NCBI RefSeq assembly: GCF_028748785.1
Contig: NZ_CP110496.1
Location: 124,001-188,000, forward strand
Length of the DNA: 64,000 nt
Source: Candidatus Purcelliella pentastirinorum
GTDB taxonomy: Bacteria > Pseudomonadota > Gammaproteobacteria > Enterobacterales > Enterobacteriaceae
Reading direction: 5' to 3'
The first letter of the stretch is position 1. The number at the start of each line of letters is the position of its first letter. Of the stretch, positions 19,119-30,374 are shown piece by piece. The notes beneath the pieces were generated by a model. The model was not told where the DNA came from and did no database searches. It saw nothing but the letters and a program-made list of their open reading frames with translations. A program made the position numbers and the translations under genes.

Positions 19119-20576
19119 TTATTTAAATTTTGTACCACCTATGGTTAATTTATTAATTTTTAATGTTGGTAATCCAACTCCTACAGGGATATTTTGTCCA
19201 TCTTTTGAACATGTACCCATTCCATCATCCAATTTTAAATCATTTGCTATCATGGAAATTTCTTTCATAACTTCTATTCCTGAACCAATTAAAGTTGTTC
19301 CTTTTATAGCTGTGCATATTTTACCTTTTTTTATTAGATATGCTTCTGAAGCTGAAAAAACAAATTGTCCGGATGTTATGTCTACTTGTCCTCCATTGAA
19401 GTTTACAGCATATATTCCAAAATCTATACTATTTATTATTTCTTCTGGAGTAGATTTACCAGATAACATATATGTGTTTGTCATTCTAGGTAATGGTATA
19501 TGTGCGTAAGATTCTCTTCTTGCATTTCCTGTGGTTATTGTATTAGTTAAACGTGCATATAATTTATCATTAAGATACTTTTTTAAAATTCCATTTTTAA
19601 TCAGTATATTTTTTTGTCCTGGAGTTCCTTCATCGTCAATTGTAATTGATCCTCTTGTTTGTTGAATGGTTCCATCATCTATTATTGTGCATAATTTTGA
19701 TGCTACTTTATTTCCTATTTGTTTATTAAATACAGAAGTGTTTTTATAATTAAAATCCGCTTCTAAACCATGTCCTATTGCTTCATGTAATAATATTCCA
19801 GGCCATCCGTTTCCAAGTACGACAGGTAATTTACCACCAGGTGATTCATTTGCATGAAGTCTAATTAATGCAATTCTTACCGCCTCATATGTCCAAGTAT
19901 TTGCATGTATATCACCATTATCATTTTTTTTTATGAAATATTTATAATCAAATCTACCTCCTCCTCCACTTGTTCCATATTCTATTTTATTGTTTTCCTC
20001 TACTAATACATTTATAGATAATTTTATTAATGGTCTTATATCTGTATGTAATGTATAATCATCTGTATTAGCTATTAATATTTTTTCATAGGAACCTGTT
20101 AATTGTACTGTAACCTTTTTAACTCTATTATCAATTGATTTAGCTAATTTATTTATATTATGTAATAAATCAATTTTCTGTTTATTTTTTATTTGATTTA
20201 ATGGATTAATGTTATTATATCTTATATATATTGGTATATTTTTGTATTTTATTTTTTTGTTTATTTTTTTGTTTATAATAAAATTATTTATTATATTTAT
20301 ACTTTTTTCTAATATTTTTTTGTTTATTTCATTAGAATAAGAAAATCCAACTTGTTCATTATTAATAATTCTAATTCCAACTCCTTGAGTCACATTGTAG
20401 TAATTTTCTTTAATTATTTTATCTTCTAATGTTAAAGATTCATTTTTTTTTTTTTGAAAGTAAAATTCCGCATATTCTATTTTTTTTTTTTTGAATTTAT
20501 CAAGTATTGAAAATATATCTTCTTTATTTATTTTGTTTTTTGTTAAAATATCATTTATAACTGATTTTTTATTCAT
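19119..20576 (-). CDS. tldD: TldD metalloprotease subunit
   Basis: TldD is the catalytic half of the TldD/TldE zinc protease that cleaves unfolded peptides and matures some peptide antibiotics. 485 residues (E. coli 481). The metal motif HEAIGHGLEADF (HExxxH, near residue 260) is intact. The strongly conserved DDEGTPGQ, GNARRESYAH, PRMTNTYML, GGQVDITSG and LIGSGIEVM blocks are present. Two A13 tracts (complement of T runs 20443-20455 and 20480-20492) sit close to the 5' end in frame. Start ATG follows AGGTTG. Downstream of yhdP as in E. coli. The partner tldE/pmbA is not in this window. Confidence 0.96.
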   Translation of the reverse strand: MNKKSVINDILTKNKINKEDIFSILDKFKKKKIEYAEFYFQKKKNESLTLEDKIIKENYYNVTQGVGIRIINNEQVGFSYSNEINKKILEKSINIINNFIINKKINKKIKYKNIPIYIRYNNINPLNQIKNKQKIDLLHNINKLAKSIDNRVKKVTVQLTGSYEKILIANTDDYTLHTDIRPLIKLSINVLVEENNKIEYGTSGGGGRFDYKYFIKKNDNGDIHANTWTYEAVRIALIRLHANESPGGKLPVVLGNGWPGILLHEAIGHGLEADFNYKNTSVFNKQIGNKVASKLCTIIDDGTIQQTRGSITIDDEGTPGQKNILIKNGILKKYLNDKLYARLTNTITTGNARRESYAHIPLPRMTNTYMLSGKSTPEEIINSIDFGIYAVNFNGGQVDITSGQFVFSASEAYLIKKGKICTAIKGTTLIGSGIEVMKEISMIANDLKLDDGMGTCSKDGQNIPVGVGLPTLKINKLTIGGTKFK

Positions 20577-20682
20577 TTTGACAACCTATATGTTATTTTT
20601 GTTTAATTTTTTATTGATTTTATAATATTTTAATATTGTATTATTATACATAAGTATTTTTTTATTTAACATAAGTATGTTA

Positions 20683-23061
20683 TCAATAATTTAATAGTTT
20701 ATTTTTCAATTTCAAAATTTTTTCTATTAATAGTTTTATTATAATTTTTATAGATTTATATATTTTGGGTTCTATTATTGTTTTGATATTTGTTTTATTT
20801 TTGTTTAAGTCAATTTTTCCATTTATTTTTAAATTTTCATTTTTAGTTATCAATAAAATATTGTTTAAATATATTATTCCATTTGATATTTTACTTATTC
20901 CTAATATTTTTTTAAAAAATATTTTTTTAGGTAATAAATCATTTATAATGATATTTACATTTATGAAAATAAGTTTAATATTTATTTTTTTTATTATTTT
21001 TTTTACATTAATATTTTTTATTAAACCTTTATTTAAATTAATTTCAATTATTCCATTTAAGCGATTATTTATATTATTTAATGATATCTTATTCCATGTT
21101 AAATAATATTTTATAAAAAAATTTGAATTGTTTATTGGCACTTGTATATTTAAATATTTAAATAAATTTTGAATATTATGTCCATATATATTACCTATTA
21201 AAATTATTTTGTGTTTTTTTGTGATTTTTATTATTACATGTGTTTTGGAATGAAAATTTGAATTATTTGTTTTATTTATATCAAATGATATTTTTTTATT
21301 TGAAAAACTTATGTTTTTTGCGTATAAAATGATGTCGTTTAACCAACATTTGTTAATGTTTATTTTTTTTATTGGTATTTTATCAATATTAATTTTTTTA
21401 TTTATACAATGAATATAAATTTTACAAAAATTATTTTTATTAAATGTTATTTCTATAATATTTTTGTTTTTTATGATTTTTAATCTAATTGTATTTTCAT
21501 TTTTATATATAATAAAAATTATATTTTTATATATTAATCCCGTTATATTTATATAGTTTATATTAATTTTTATATATTTAATTGAGATTATGTTATTTCT
21601 TTTTAATGTAAGATTGTTTATTATGTTTTTTATCCATTTTTGATTGTTATTAATGTTGTTTTTTAATGTGTATTGATTTTTTGAATTTATCAAATCAAGA
21701 AATATTTTTAATTTGTTTTTAATGAATATTGTGCTATTTAATATTTCTTTTTTTTCTATTTTTATTTTAATATTTATTTTTTTTGTATTTCCGATGATTA
21801 TATTATTTATATGAATTGTTTTTTTTTTTATATTAATTAATGAATTTATTATATTAAATTCATTTTTATTTTTTATATTAATTAAGAATTTTATTATATA
21901 ATTTATATTATAGTTTATTAAATTTATATTTATTTTACTTGTTAATTTTGATAATTCTATTTTATTTTTTATATTTTTTTTTAATTTATTAAAATTTATG
22001 TAAATGTCACAATAAATGTTTTCGTTATTTTTAATTTTTATTTTTAATTCTTTATTATACAAAAATATTTTAGAAAAAATATTTTTACTTTTTTTAATGT
22101 TATTTTTGTATTTTTTTTTTGTATAAAAACTTAAACAAAATTTTTTTTTTAATAAAATTTTATTATTTATATTTATATATTTTATATTAAATTTTATTTT
22201 TTTTTTTATTTTGTTTATTTTTATTTTTGTATCTTTTATATTAATAAAATATGTATTTTTTTCATTAATATTTTTATAGTAAAGATATTTTATTTGTATT
22301 TTATCTGATTTTTTTTGTTCGTTTTTTATTTTACTTGATATGTAAAAGTTAATTTTACCCTTTGTATAATTTTTTTGTTCATTATTTTTAAGATTGTATA
22401 TTTTATTAACATAAATTTTATTTTTTATATTAAATAAAAGTTTAACTATTTTAGTTTTAAAATCTATTTTTATTTTTGTTTTATTCTTTTTATTATTTAA
22501 TAAATTAATTATCGATTTATTTTTTAAAAAATATTTTTTTTTATTAATATATAAATTAAAAGATATTATTTTATATTCTTTTTTAATTGGATCAAATATA
22601 TTTAATTTACTTTTAGATATATTTAAATTATTAAATTTGCTAAATATTTTTTTAATATTTTTTAGATTAGGTAGAAATAATTTTTCATTTTTTTTTAGGT
22701 TTATTGAATTAGTATTTATATTTAATTTTTTTATTTTTAAATGGTTTATATAAAAATTTAAGTTATAAATTGTTTTTTTTATATCTATTGTAAAAATTAA
22801 TTTATTTATCAGTATTTTGTCTTTATTCGGATATATTATAAATATTTTTTTTATTTTTATTAAAGGATTAAATAAATTAAATTTTCCTTGAATTGATTTA
22901 ACATGTATTGAAATATTTTTATATTTTGATATTGAATAAAATATTATTTCTGAATAATTTTTTAAATTTATTAAAATTAAATTAATATTGATTATTATAT
23001 ATGTTATTGCAATGGTTAATATTGTTATAATTATTGATAATATTTTTAATAATTTTCTCAC
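20683..23061 (-). CDS. yhdP: YhdP, AsmA-like inter-membrane phospholipid transport protein (shortened)
   Basis: Large envelope-spanning AsmA/VPS13-like protein; in E. coli YhdP, TamB and YdbH together carry phospholipids to the outer membrane. 792 residues against about 1266 in E. coli. One N-terminal membrane segment (about residues 5-30) anchors it. The body is very rich in Lys, Asn and Ile with a beta-rich alternating pattern. Identity rests on the C-terminal region, where NIQVPINNSNFFIKYYLTW, LNGIIEINLNKGLIKNIN and the following block align in order with E. coli YhdP, and on its position before tldD. About 470 residues are lost, mostly from the middle. The long uninterrupted frame despite drift suggests it is still expressed. 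Confidence 0.85.
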   Translation of the reverse strand: MRKLLKILSIIITILTIAITYIIININLILINLKNYSEIIFYSISKYKNISIHVKSIQGKFNLFNPLIKIKKIFIIYPNKDKILINKLIFTIDIKKTIYNLNFYINHLKIKKLNINTNSINLKKNEKLFLPNLKNIKKIFSKFNNLNISKSKLNIFDPIKKEYKIISFNLYINKKKYFLKNKSIINLLNNKKNKTKIKIDFKTKIVKLLFNIKNKIYVNKIYNLKNNEQKNYTKGKINFYISSKIKNEQKKSDKIQIKYLYYKNINEKNTYFINIKDTKIKINKIKKKIKFNIKYININNKILLKKKFCLSFYTKKKYKNNIKKSKNIFSKIFLYNKELKIKIKNNENIYCDIYINFNKLKKNIKNKIELSKLTSKININLINYNINYIIKFLINIKNKNEFNIINSLINIKKKTIHINNIIIGNTKKINIKIKIEKKEILNSTIFIKNKLKIFLDLINSKNQYTLKNNINNNQKWIKNIINNLTLKRNNIISIKYIKININYINITGLIYKNIIFIIYKNENTIRLKIIKNKNIIEITFNKNNFCKIYIHCINKKINIDKIPIKKININKCWLNDIILYAKNISFSNKKISFDINKTNNSNFHSKTHVIIKITKKHKIILIGNIYGHNIQNLFKYLNIQVPINNSNFFIKYYLTWNKISLNNINNRLNGIIEINLNKGLIKNINVKKIIKKINIKLIFINVNIIINDLLPKKIFFKKILGISKISNGIIYLNNILLITKNENLKINGKIDLNKNKTNIKTIIEPKIYKSIKIIIKLLIEKILKLKNKLLNY

Positions 23062-25499
<2,438 letters not shown>

Positions 25500-25527
25500 T
25501 TTTTTTAAATATTTTTTGGAGAATTCA

Positions 25528-26826
25528 ATGTTCAAAATTATCAAAGTTTTTAGTAGAGAAATATTAGATTCAAGAGGAAATCCTACAGTAGAATCAGAAG
25601 TACATTTATCGGGTGGTTTTGTGGGATTATCATCTGTGCCTTCTGGATCTTCTACTGGTATTAAAGAAGCATTAGAATTACGTGATCTTGATAATGAAAG
25701 ATTTTTGGGTAAAGGTGTTATAAAAGCAGTTAATAATGTTAATAATATTATATCTAATAAAATTATAGGAAAAGATGCTAGAGATCAAGTAAATATTGAT
25801 CAAATAATGATTGATCTAGATGGCACAGAAAATAAATCTAATTTAGGAGCTAATGCTATTTTATCTGTTTCTTTAGCTGTAGCTAAAGCTGCATCTTTAT
25901 CTAAAAATATTCCATTATACGCATATATTGCTGAAATTAATAATACAAAAAATAAATTTTCTATACCACTACCTATGATGAATATTATTAATGGTGGCAT
26001 GCATTCTAATAATAATATTGATATTCAAGAATTTATGATTCAACCTATTCTTGCTAAAAATATAAAGGAATCTTTACAAATTTGTCATAGAATTTTTTAT
26101 TTTTTGGGGGATATTTTAAAATCTAGAGGTATGAATACAAATGTTGGTGATGAAGGAGGATATGCTCCAAACTTATCTTCTAATGAAGAATGTTTACTTA
26201 TAATAAAACAAGCCATAATAAATGCTGGATATGAATTTGGTAAAGATATTATTTTGGCTTTAGATTGTGCAGCTTCCGAATTATATGATGAGAAAAATAA
26301 AATTTATAAATTAAAAGGTGAAAATAAAAATTTTTCATCTAAAGAATTCACATCTTATTTAGATAAATTGGTACAAGAATATTCTATATCTTCAATTGAA
26401 GATGGTCAGTCTGAATTAGATTTAGATGGATATTTGTATCAAACTCATATTTTGGGTAAACGTGTTCAATTAGTTGGTGATGATTTATTTGCTACAAATA
26501 AGAAATATTTAAAAATTGGAATAGATAAGGGGATCGCTAATTCAATTTTGATTAAATTAAATCAAATTGGTACTTTGACTGAAACTTTATCTGTTATTAG
26601 AACAGCAAAAATTAGGGGTTATACTACAATTATTTCACATCGTTCTGGAGAAACTGAAGATGCTTTTATTTCAGATTTAGCTGTAGGAACTTCAGCGGGA
26701 CAAATAAAAACTGGTTCTATAACCAGATCTGATCGTATTGCGAAATATAATCAATTAATTCGTATAGAAGAACATCTTGGAGAAAGAGCAATATTTAATG
26801 GTATTAATGAAATAAAGACATTTTAA
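25528..26826 (+). CDS. eno: Enolase
   Basis: Converts 2-phosphoglycerate to phosphoenolpyruvate. 432 residues, exactly the E. coli length. [73 protein letters not shown] and the signature SHRSGETED carry the magnesium ligands and catalytic Lys/Glu residues. The ATG at 25528 is chosen over an in-frame upstream ATG at 25468 because it has a strong GGAG site, avoids overlapping pyrG, and gives the family N-terminus ([17 protein letters not shown]). The transcript ends in a strong hairpin terminator directly over the stop codon. Confidence 0.99.
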   Translation: MFKIIKVFSREILDSRGNPTVESEVHLSGGFVGLSSVPSGSSTGIKEALELRDLDNERFLGKGVIKAVNNVNNIISNKIIGKDARDQVNIDQIMIDLDGTENKSNLGANAILSVSLAVAKAASLSKNIPLYAYIAEINNTKNKFSIPLPMMNIINGGMHSNNNIDIQEFMIQPILAKNIKESLQICHRIFYFLGDILKSRGMNTNVGDEGGYAPNLSSNEECLLIIKQAIINAGYEFGKDIILALDCAASELYDEKNKIYKLKGENKNFSSKEFTSYLDKLVQEYSISSIEDGQSELDLDGYLYQTHILGKRVQLVGDDLFATNKKYLKIGIDKGIANSILIKLNQIGTLTETLSVIRTAKIRGYTTIISHRSGETEDAFISDLAVGTSAGQIKTGSITRSDRIAKYNQLIRIEEHLGERAIFNGINEIKTF

Positions 26827-26850
26827 TATAAAATGTCTTTATTTTTTTTA
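26814..26850. terminator. Rho-independent terminator between convergent eno and fbaA
   Basis: AAAGACATTTT (26814-26824), a 5-base loop, then AAAATGTCTTT (26830-26840) form a perfect 11-bp stem, followed by A and a long T run. The stem includes the last codons and the stop of eno. On the other strand it sits just beyond the fbaA stop, so it may act for both genes. Confidence 0.8.
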
Positions 26851-26862
26851 TTTATATATTTT

Positions 26863-27942
26863 TTATAATATATTAATTGCATTACATTTTTTAAAAAAAA
26901 TTTTTAAATTTGCTAAAATAGATTTTTGTGATGCTCGTATCCAAGATCTTGGGTCATAATATGTTTTATTAGGTTTATTTATATCAATTGGGTTTCCAAT
27001 TTGTGTTTTTAAATATTTTTTATATTTTTTATAATATTTTAAAATACCTACCCAAGTAGCCCATTGTATATCAGTATCTATATTTATTTTTACTACTCCA
27101 TAATTTATAGATTCTTTTATGTCTTCTATAGTTGATCCTGAGCCTCCATGGAAAACAAAATCTAAATAGTTATGTGGTAAATTGTGTTTGTTACTTACAT
27201 ATTTTTGTGATTTTTTTAAAATTTTAGGTAGTAGTTTTATATTACCTGGCTTATATACCCCATGCACATTACCGAATGAAGCTGCTATTATAAAGTTAGG
27301 ACTTATAGATATTAAATTTTTATATGCATAGTTTACATCTTCAGGTTTTGTATATAAATTAGTTTTTTTTATTTTTCTATTGTCAATGCCATCTTCTTCT
27401 CCTCCTGTACATCCTAATTCTATTTCTAATATCATATCTATTTTTTTTATAATTGTTAAATATCTTTTAGAAATTTTAATATTTTTTTCTAATATTTCAT
27501 TAGATAAATCAATCATATGTGAAGAAAATAATGGTATTCCCTTATTTTTATAATATATTTGTCCTGCTATTAATAATTTATCGATCCATGGTAAAAGTTT
27601 TTTATTACAGTGGTCAGTATGTAAGATAACTGGTATTCCATATTCTTTTGCCATTAAATGTACATGTTTAGCTGCTGATATTGCTCCTATAACAGCTAAA
27701 TGATGTTTTTTTTTTGATTCTTTGCAATTTCCAGAAATAAATTTAGCTCCTCCGTAAGACAATTGAATAATTACAGGTGATTTAATATTATTTGCTGTTT
27801 CAAGTACTGCATTTATTGAATCTATTCCTATACAATTTATAGCTGGGATAGCAAATTTTTTTTCTTTTGCTATATTAAATATTTTTTTCATATCATGGCT
27901 GTTTAAAACACCAGGATTTAATATATCTAGAATTTTAGTCAT
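26863..27942 (-). CDS. fbaA: Class II fructose-bisphosphate aldolase
   Basis: Zinc-dependent aldolase joining and splitting fructose 1,6-bisphosphate. 359 residues, the same as E. coli. Visible: FAIPAINCIGIDSINAVLE, the zinc ligand region ILHTDHCNKK, IELGCTGGEEDGIDN, NVHGVYKPG and FHGGSGSTIED (zinc and phosphate binding). Last gene of the tktA-epd-pgk-fbaA block, whose order is the same as in E. coli. Confidence 0.99.
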   Translation of the reverse strand: MTKILDILNPGVLNSHDMKKIFNIAKEKKFAIPAINCIGIDSINAVLETANNIKSPVIIQLSYGGAKFISGNCKESKKKHHLAVIGAISAAKHVHLMAKEYGIPVILHTDHCNKKLLPWIDKLLIAGQIYYKNKGIPLFSSHMIDLSNEILEKNIKISKRYLTIIKKIDMILEIELGCTGGEEDGIDNRKIKKTNLYTKPEDVNYAYKNLISISPNFIIAASFGNVHGVYKPGNIKLLPKILKKSQKYVSNKHNLPHNYLDFVFHGGSGSTIEDIKESINYGVVKINIDTDIQWATWVGILKYYKKYKKYLKTQIGNPIDINKPNKTYYDPRSWIRASQKSILANLKIFFKKCNAINIL

Positions 27943-28030
27943 AAAAAACCCTTAAAATTAAATTTAAAATAATATTTTATATTTGATATTTTATTTATAA
28001 AATATAATTATATGAAATATTAAATTTAAT

Positions 28031-29218
28031 TTAAAGTAACAATTTATTAAATTTTTTTTTTTGTTTTTTTAAAATTGATATTACAGGTAATTCTTTTCCT
28101 TCTATTAATTCTAAAAACGCTCCTCCTCCCGTAGAAATATAGGAAATTTTTTCTTTTATATTAAATATATTTATTGCTGATAATGTATCCCCTCCTCCTG
28201 CTATAGAAAATGCTTTGCTTTTTGCTATACTATAAGCTATTTCTTTTGTTCCTTTTTTAAAATTTTTAAATTCAAAAACCCCTACAGGACCATTCCATAA
28301 TATTGTATTAGCTTTATTTATTAATATTTTTATCTTATTTATAGTTTTGTCACCTATATCCATTATTTCTTCTTCATCTAAGATTTCATTAATTTTTTTG
28401 TATGTTGATGTTGCAGTTTCGGAAAACTCAGTACTTACGTAACAATCTGTAGGTATTATAAATGAATATTTTTCTTTTAAATATTTTGCTGTTTCTATAA
28501 ATTCAGGTTCGTATAAAGATTTACCTATTTTATTATCTATTGCTATAAAGGTATTAGCTATTCCTCCACCTACTATTACATTATCTGCTATTTTTGCAAG
28601 TGAATTTAATATATTAAATTTAGTAGATACTTTTGATCCTCCCACAATGGCTACCATAGGTCTTTTAGGTTTTTTAAGCGCTTTATTTAAAGAATTTAAT
28701 TCTTTTAATAATAATGGCCCTGCACATGATATTTTTGCGAATTTACTTATACCATAAGTGGATGAATGACAACGATGTATACTTGCAAATGCATCCATGA
28801 TGAATATATCGCATAACGATGCATATTTTTTAGATAATTTTTCGTCATTTTTTTTTTCACCTATATTAAATCTTACATTTTCTAATATTATTAATTCATT
28901 TTCTTTTATTTTTATCTTTATTTTTTCTAAATAATTTTTTATTAAAATTATTTTTTTATTTTTAAATATTTTTTGTAAATAATATACTATTGGTTTTAAT
29001 GACAATTTATCATTGTATTCACCTTCTATAGGTCTTCCTAAATGTGAAGTAATTATTATTTTTGCTTTCTTTTTAAGAGCTATATTTATTGTAGGGATGA
29101 ATGCTTTAATTTTTTCATCTGAAATAATATTTTTTTCTTTCATTGGAATATTTAAATCAGCACGTATTAATATTTTTTTATCTTTAAGGTTTAAATCGGT
29201 CATTTTGATTATAGACAT
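28031..29218 (-). CDS. pgk: Phosphoglycerate kinase
   Basis: Substrate-level ATP formation from 1,3-bisphosphoglycerate. 395 residues (E. coli 387, slightly extended Lys-rich C-terminus). Signature LIRADLNIPM, the substrate-binding ITSHLGRP, DAFASIHRCHSST, VAIVGGSKVSTK, NTILWNGPVGVFEF and SIAGGGDTLSA. A near-perfect ribosome-binding site (AGGAGG) precedes the ATG, one of the strongest in the window. Lies between epd and fbaA. Confidence 0.99.
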   Translation of the reverse strand: MSIIKMTDLNLKDKKILIRADLNIPMKEKNIISDEKIKAFIPTINIALKKKAKIIITSHLGRPIEGEYNDKLSLKPIVYYLQKIFKNKKIILIKNYLEKIKIKIKENELIILENVRFNIGEKKNDEKLSKKYASLCDIFIMDAFASIHRCHSSTYGISKFAKISCAGPLLLKELNSLNKALKKPKRPMVAIVGGSKVSTKFNILNSLAKIADNVIVGGGIANTFIAIDNKIGKSLYEPEFIETAKYLKEKYSFIIPTDCYVSTEFSETATSTYKKINEILDEEEIMDIGDKTINKIKILINKANTILWNGPVGVFEFKNFKKGTKEIAYSIAKSKAFSIAGGGDTLSAINIFNIKEKISYISTGGGAFLELIEGKELPVISILKKQKKKFNKLLL

Positions 29219-29269
29219 AATAAAACCTCCTAAATTGATTTTAAATAAATATATATATTTTTTTTTTAA

Positions 29270-30286
29270 TTATAAAAATTTTGATGCTATTACTAATGTA
29301 GTATCAATCATTCTATTAGCAAACCCCCATTCATTGTCACACCAAGCTAATATTTTTACTAAATTTTTATTATTAGTTTTATTTTGTCTTCCGTCTATAA
29401 TTGCACTATGAGAATCATGATTAAAATTATTAGATATTAAAGGTAATTCTGTATATTTCATTATTCTTTTTAATTTTTTTTTGGAAGCGTTTTCTAAACT
29501 AGAATTTACATTATATATATTTACTTTATCTTTAAGAAAAATATTTAAAATTGATGCTATCACATTTGTAGTAGGTATTCTAATTGCATTTGCAGTAAAT
29601 TTATTTTTGAATGTTGGTAAAATTTTTGTAATATTTTTTGTTAAATTAGTATTTATAGGGATTATTGAATGTATAGAGGATCTAATTAGATTTAGATCAT
29701 TATTATAATTATCAATAATATTTTGATCGTTCATTGATGGATGGATTATAGTTATAAAACCATGTTTAACACCAAATTTATCATCTAATATTTTAATAAT
29801 AGGAATAGCACAATTTGAGGTGCATGATGCATTAGATATTACGTTATCTGTTTGTTTTAAGTTTTTATGGTTTATCCCAAATACTATTATTTTATCTATA
29901 TTTTTATTTCCAGGGTATGAAAATAAAAATTTTTTTATTCCTGAAAGCAAATGTTTTCTTCTATTTTTAGTTTTTTTATAAGTTCCTGTACAGTCAAGAA
30001 CTATATTTATTTTTAATTCTTTCCATGATAATTGATTTATTTTTTTATATTGCAGAATTTTTATTCTGTCTTTATTAATTTTTAAAATATCACCATTTTT
30101 ATTTATTTTATATGGAAATTTACCTTGAGTTGTATCATATTCTAGCAAGTATGGTATTAGGTTTATATTTTTCTTTTTATTAATTGCAACTACATTAATT
30201 TTTTTTTGACGTTTTATTTCACATAAAGCTCTTATAACACTACGTCTAATCCTACCAAAACCATTAATTGCTATATGAATAGTCAT
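29270..30286 (-). CDS. epd: Erythrose-4-phosphate dehydrogenase (Epd) with altered NAD motif
   Basis: Oxidises erythrose 4-phosphate at the head of the PLP pathway that includes PdxA. Epd, not GapA, by position (tktA-epd-pgk-fbaA as in E. coli) and by Epd-like blocks: LSWKELKINIVLDCTG, NDQNIIDNYNNDLNLIRSS, SIIPINTNL and YTELPLISNNFNHDSHSAI. Catalytic Cys in SNASCTSN and His in TIIHPS are kept. The Rossmann motif GFGRIG reads GFGRIR: Gly14 is Arg (codon AGA, complement of 30245-30247), which may weaken NAD binding. The start is set at 30286 because THIAINGFGRI is the family N-terminus; an in-frame ATG at 30331 would add 15 unrelated residues. 338 residues. Confidence 0.93.
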   Translation of the reverse strand: MTIHIAINGFGRIRRSVIRALCEIKRQKKINVVAINKKKNINLIPYLLEYDTTQGKFPYKINKNGDILKINKDRIKILQYKKINQLSWKELKINIVLDCTGTYKKTKNRRKHLLSGIKKFLFSYPGNKNIDKIIVFGINHKNLKQTDNVISNASCTSNCAIPIIKILDDKFGVKHGFITIIHPSMNDQNIIDNYNNDLNLIRSSIHSIIPINTNLTKNITKILPTFKNKFTANAIRIPTTNVIASILNIFLKDKVNIYNVNSSLENASKKKLKRIMKYTELPLISNNFNHDSHSAIIDGRQNKTNNKNLVKILAWCDNEWGFANRMIDTTLVIASKFL

Positions 30287-30374
30287 TTCAATCCTATATA
30301 ATTTTTTTATTTTAATATCAATAATATTCAAATTATTTATAGAAAATAATATTATTCTTTATTTTTTAATTAAA

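Noticed and set aside
29270..30286. Calling this gene gapA
   Set aside because: Gene order tktA-epd-pgk-fbaA and Epd-specific segments (NDQNIIDNYNNDL, NFNHDSHSAI) fit Epd better; gapA must be elsewhere.
30287..30331. Upstream in-frame ATG for epd
   Set aside because: It adds 15 residues before the universal TIHIAINGFGRI start.
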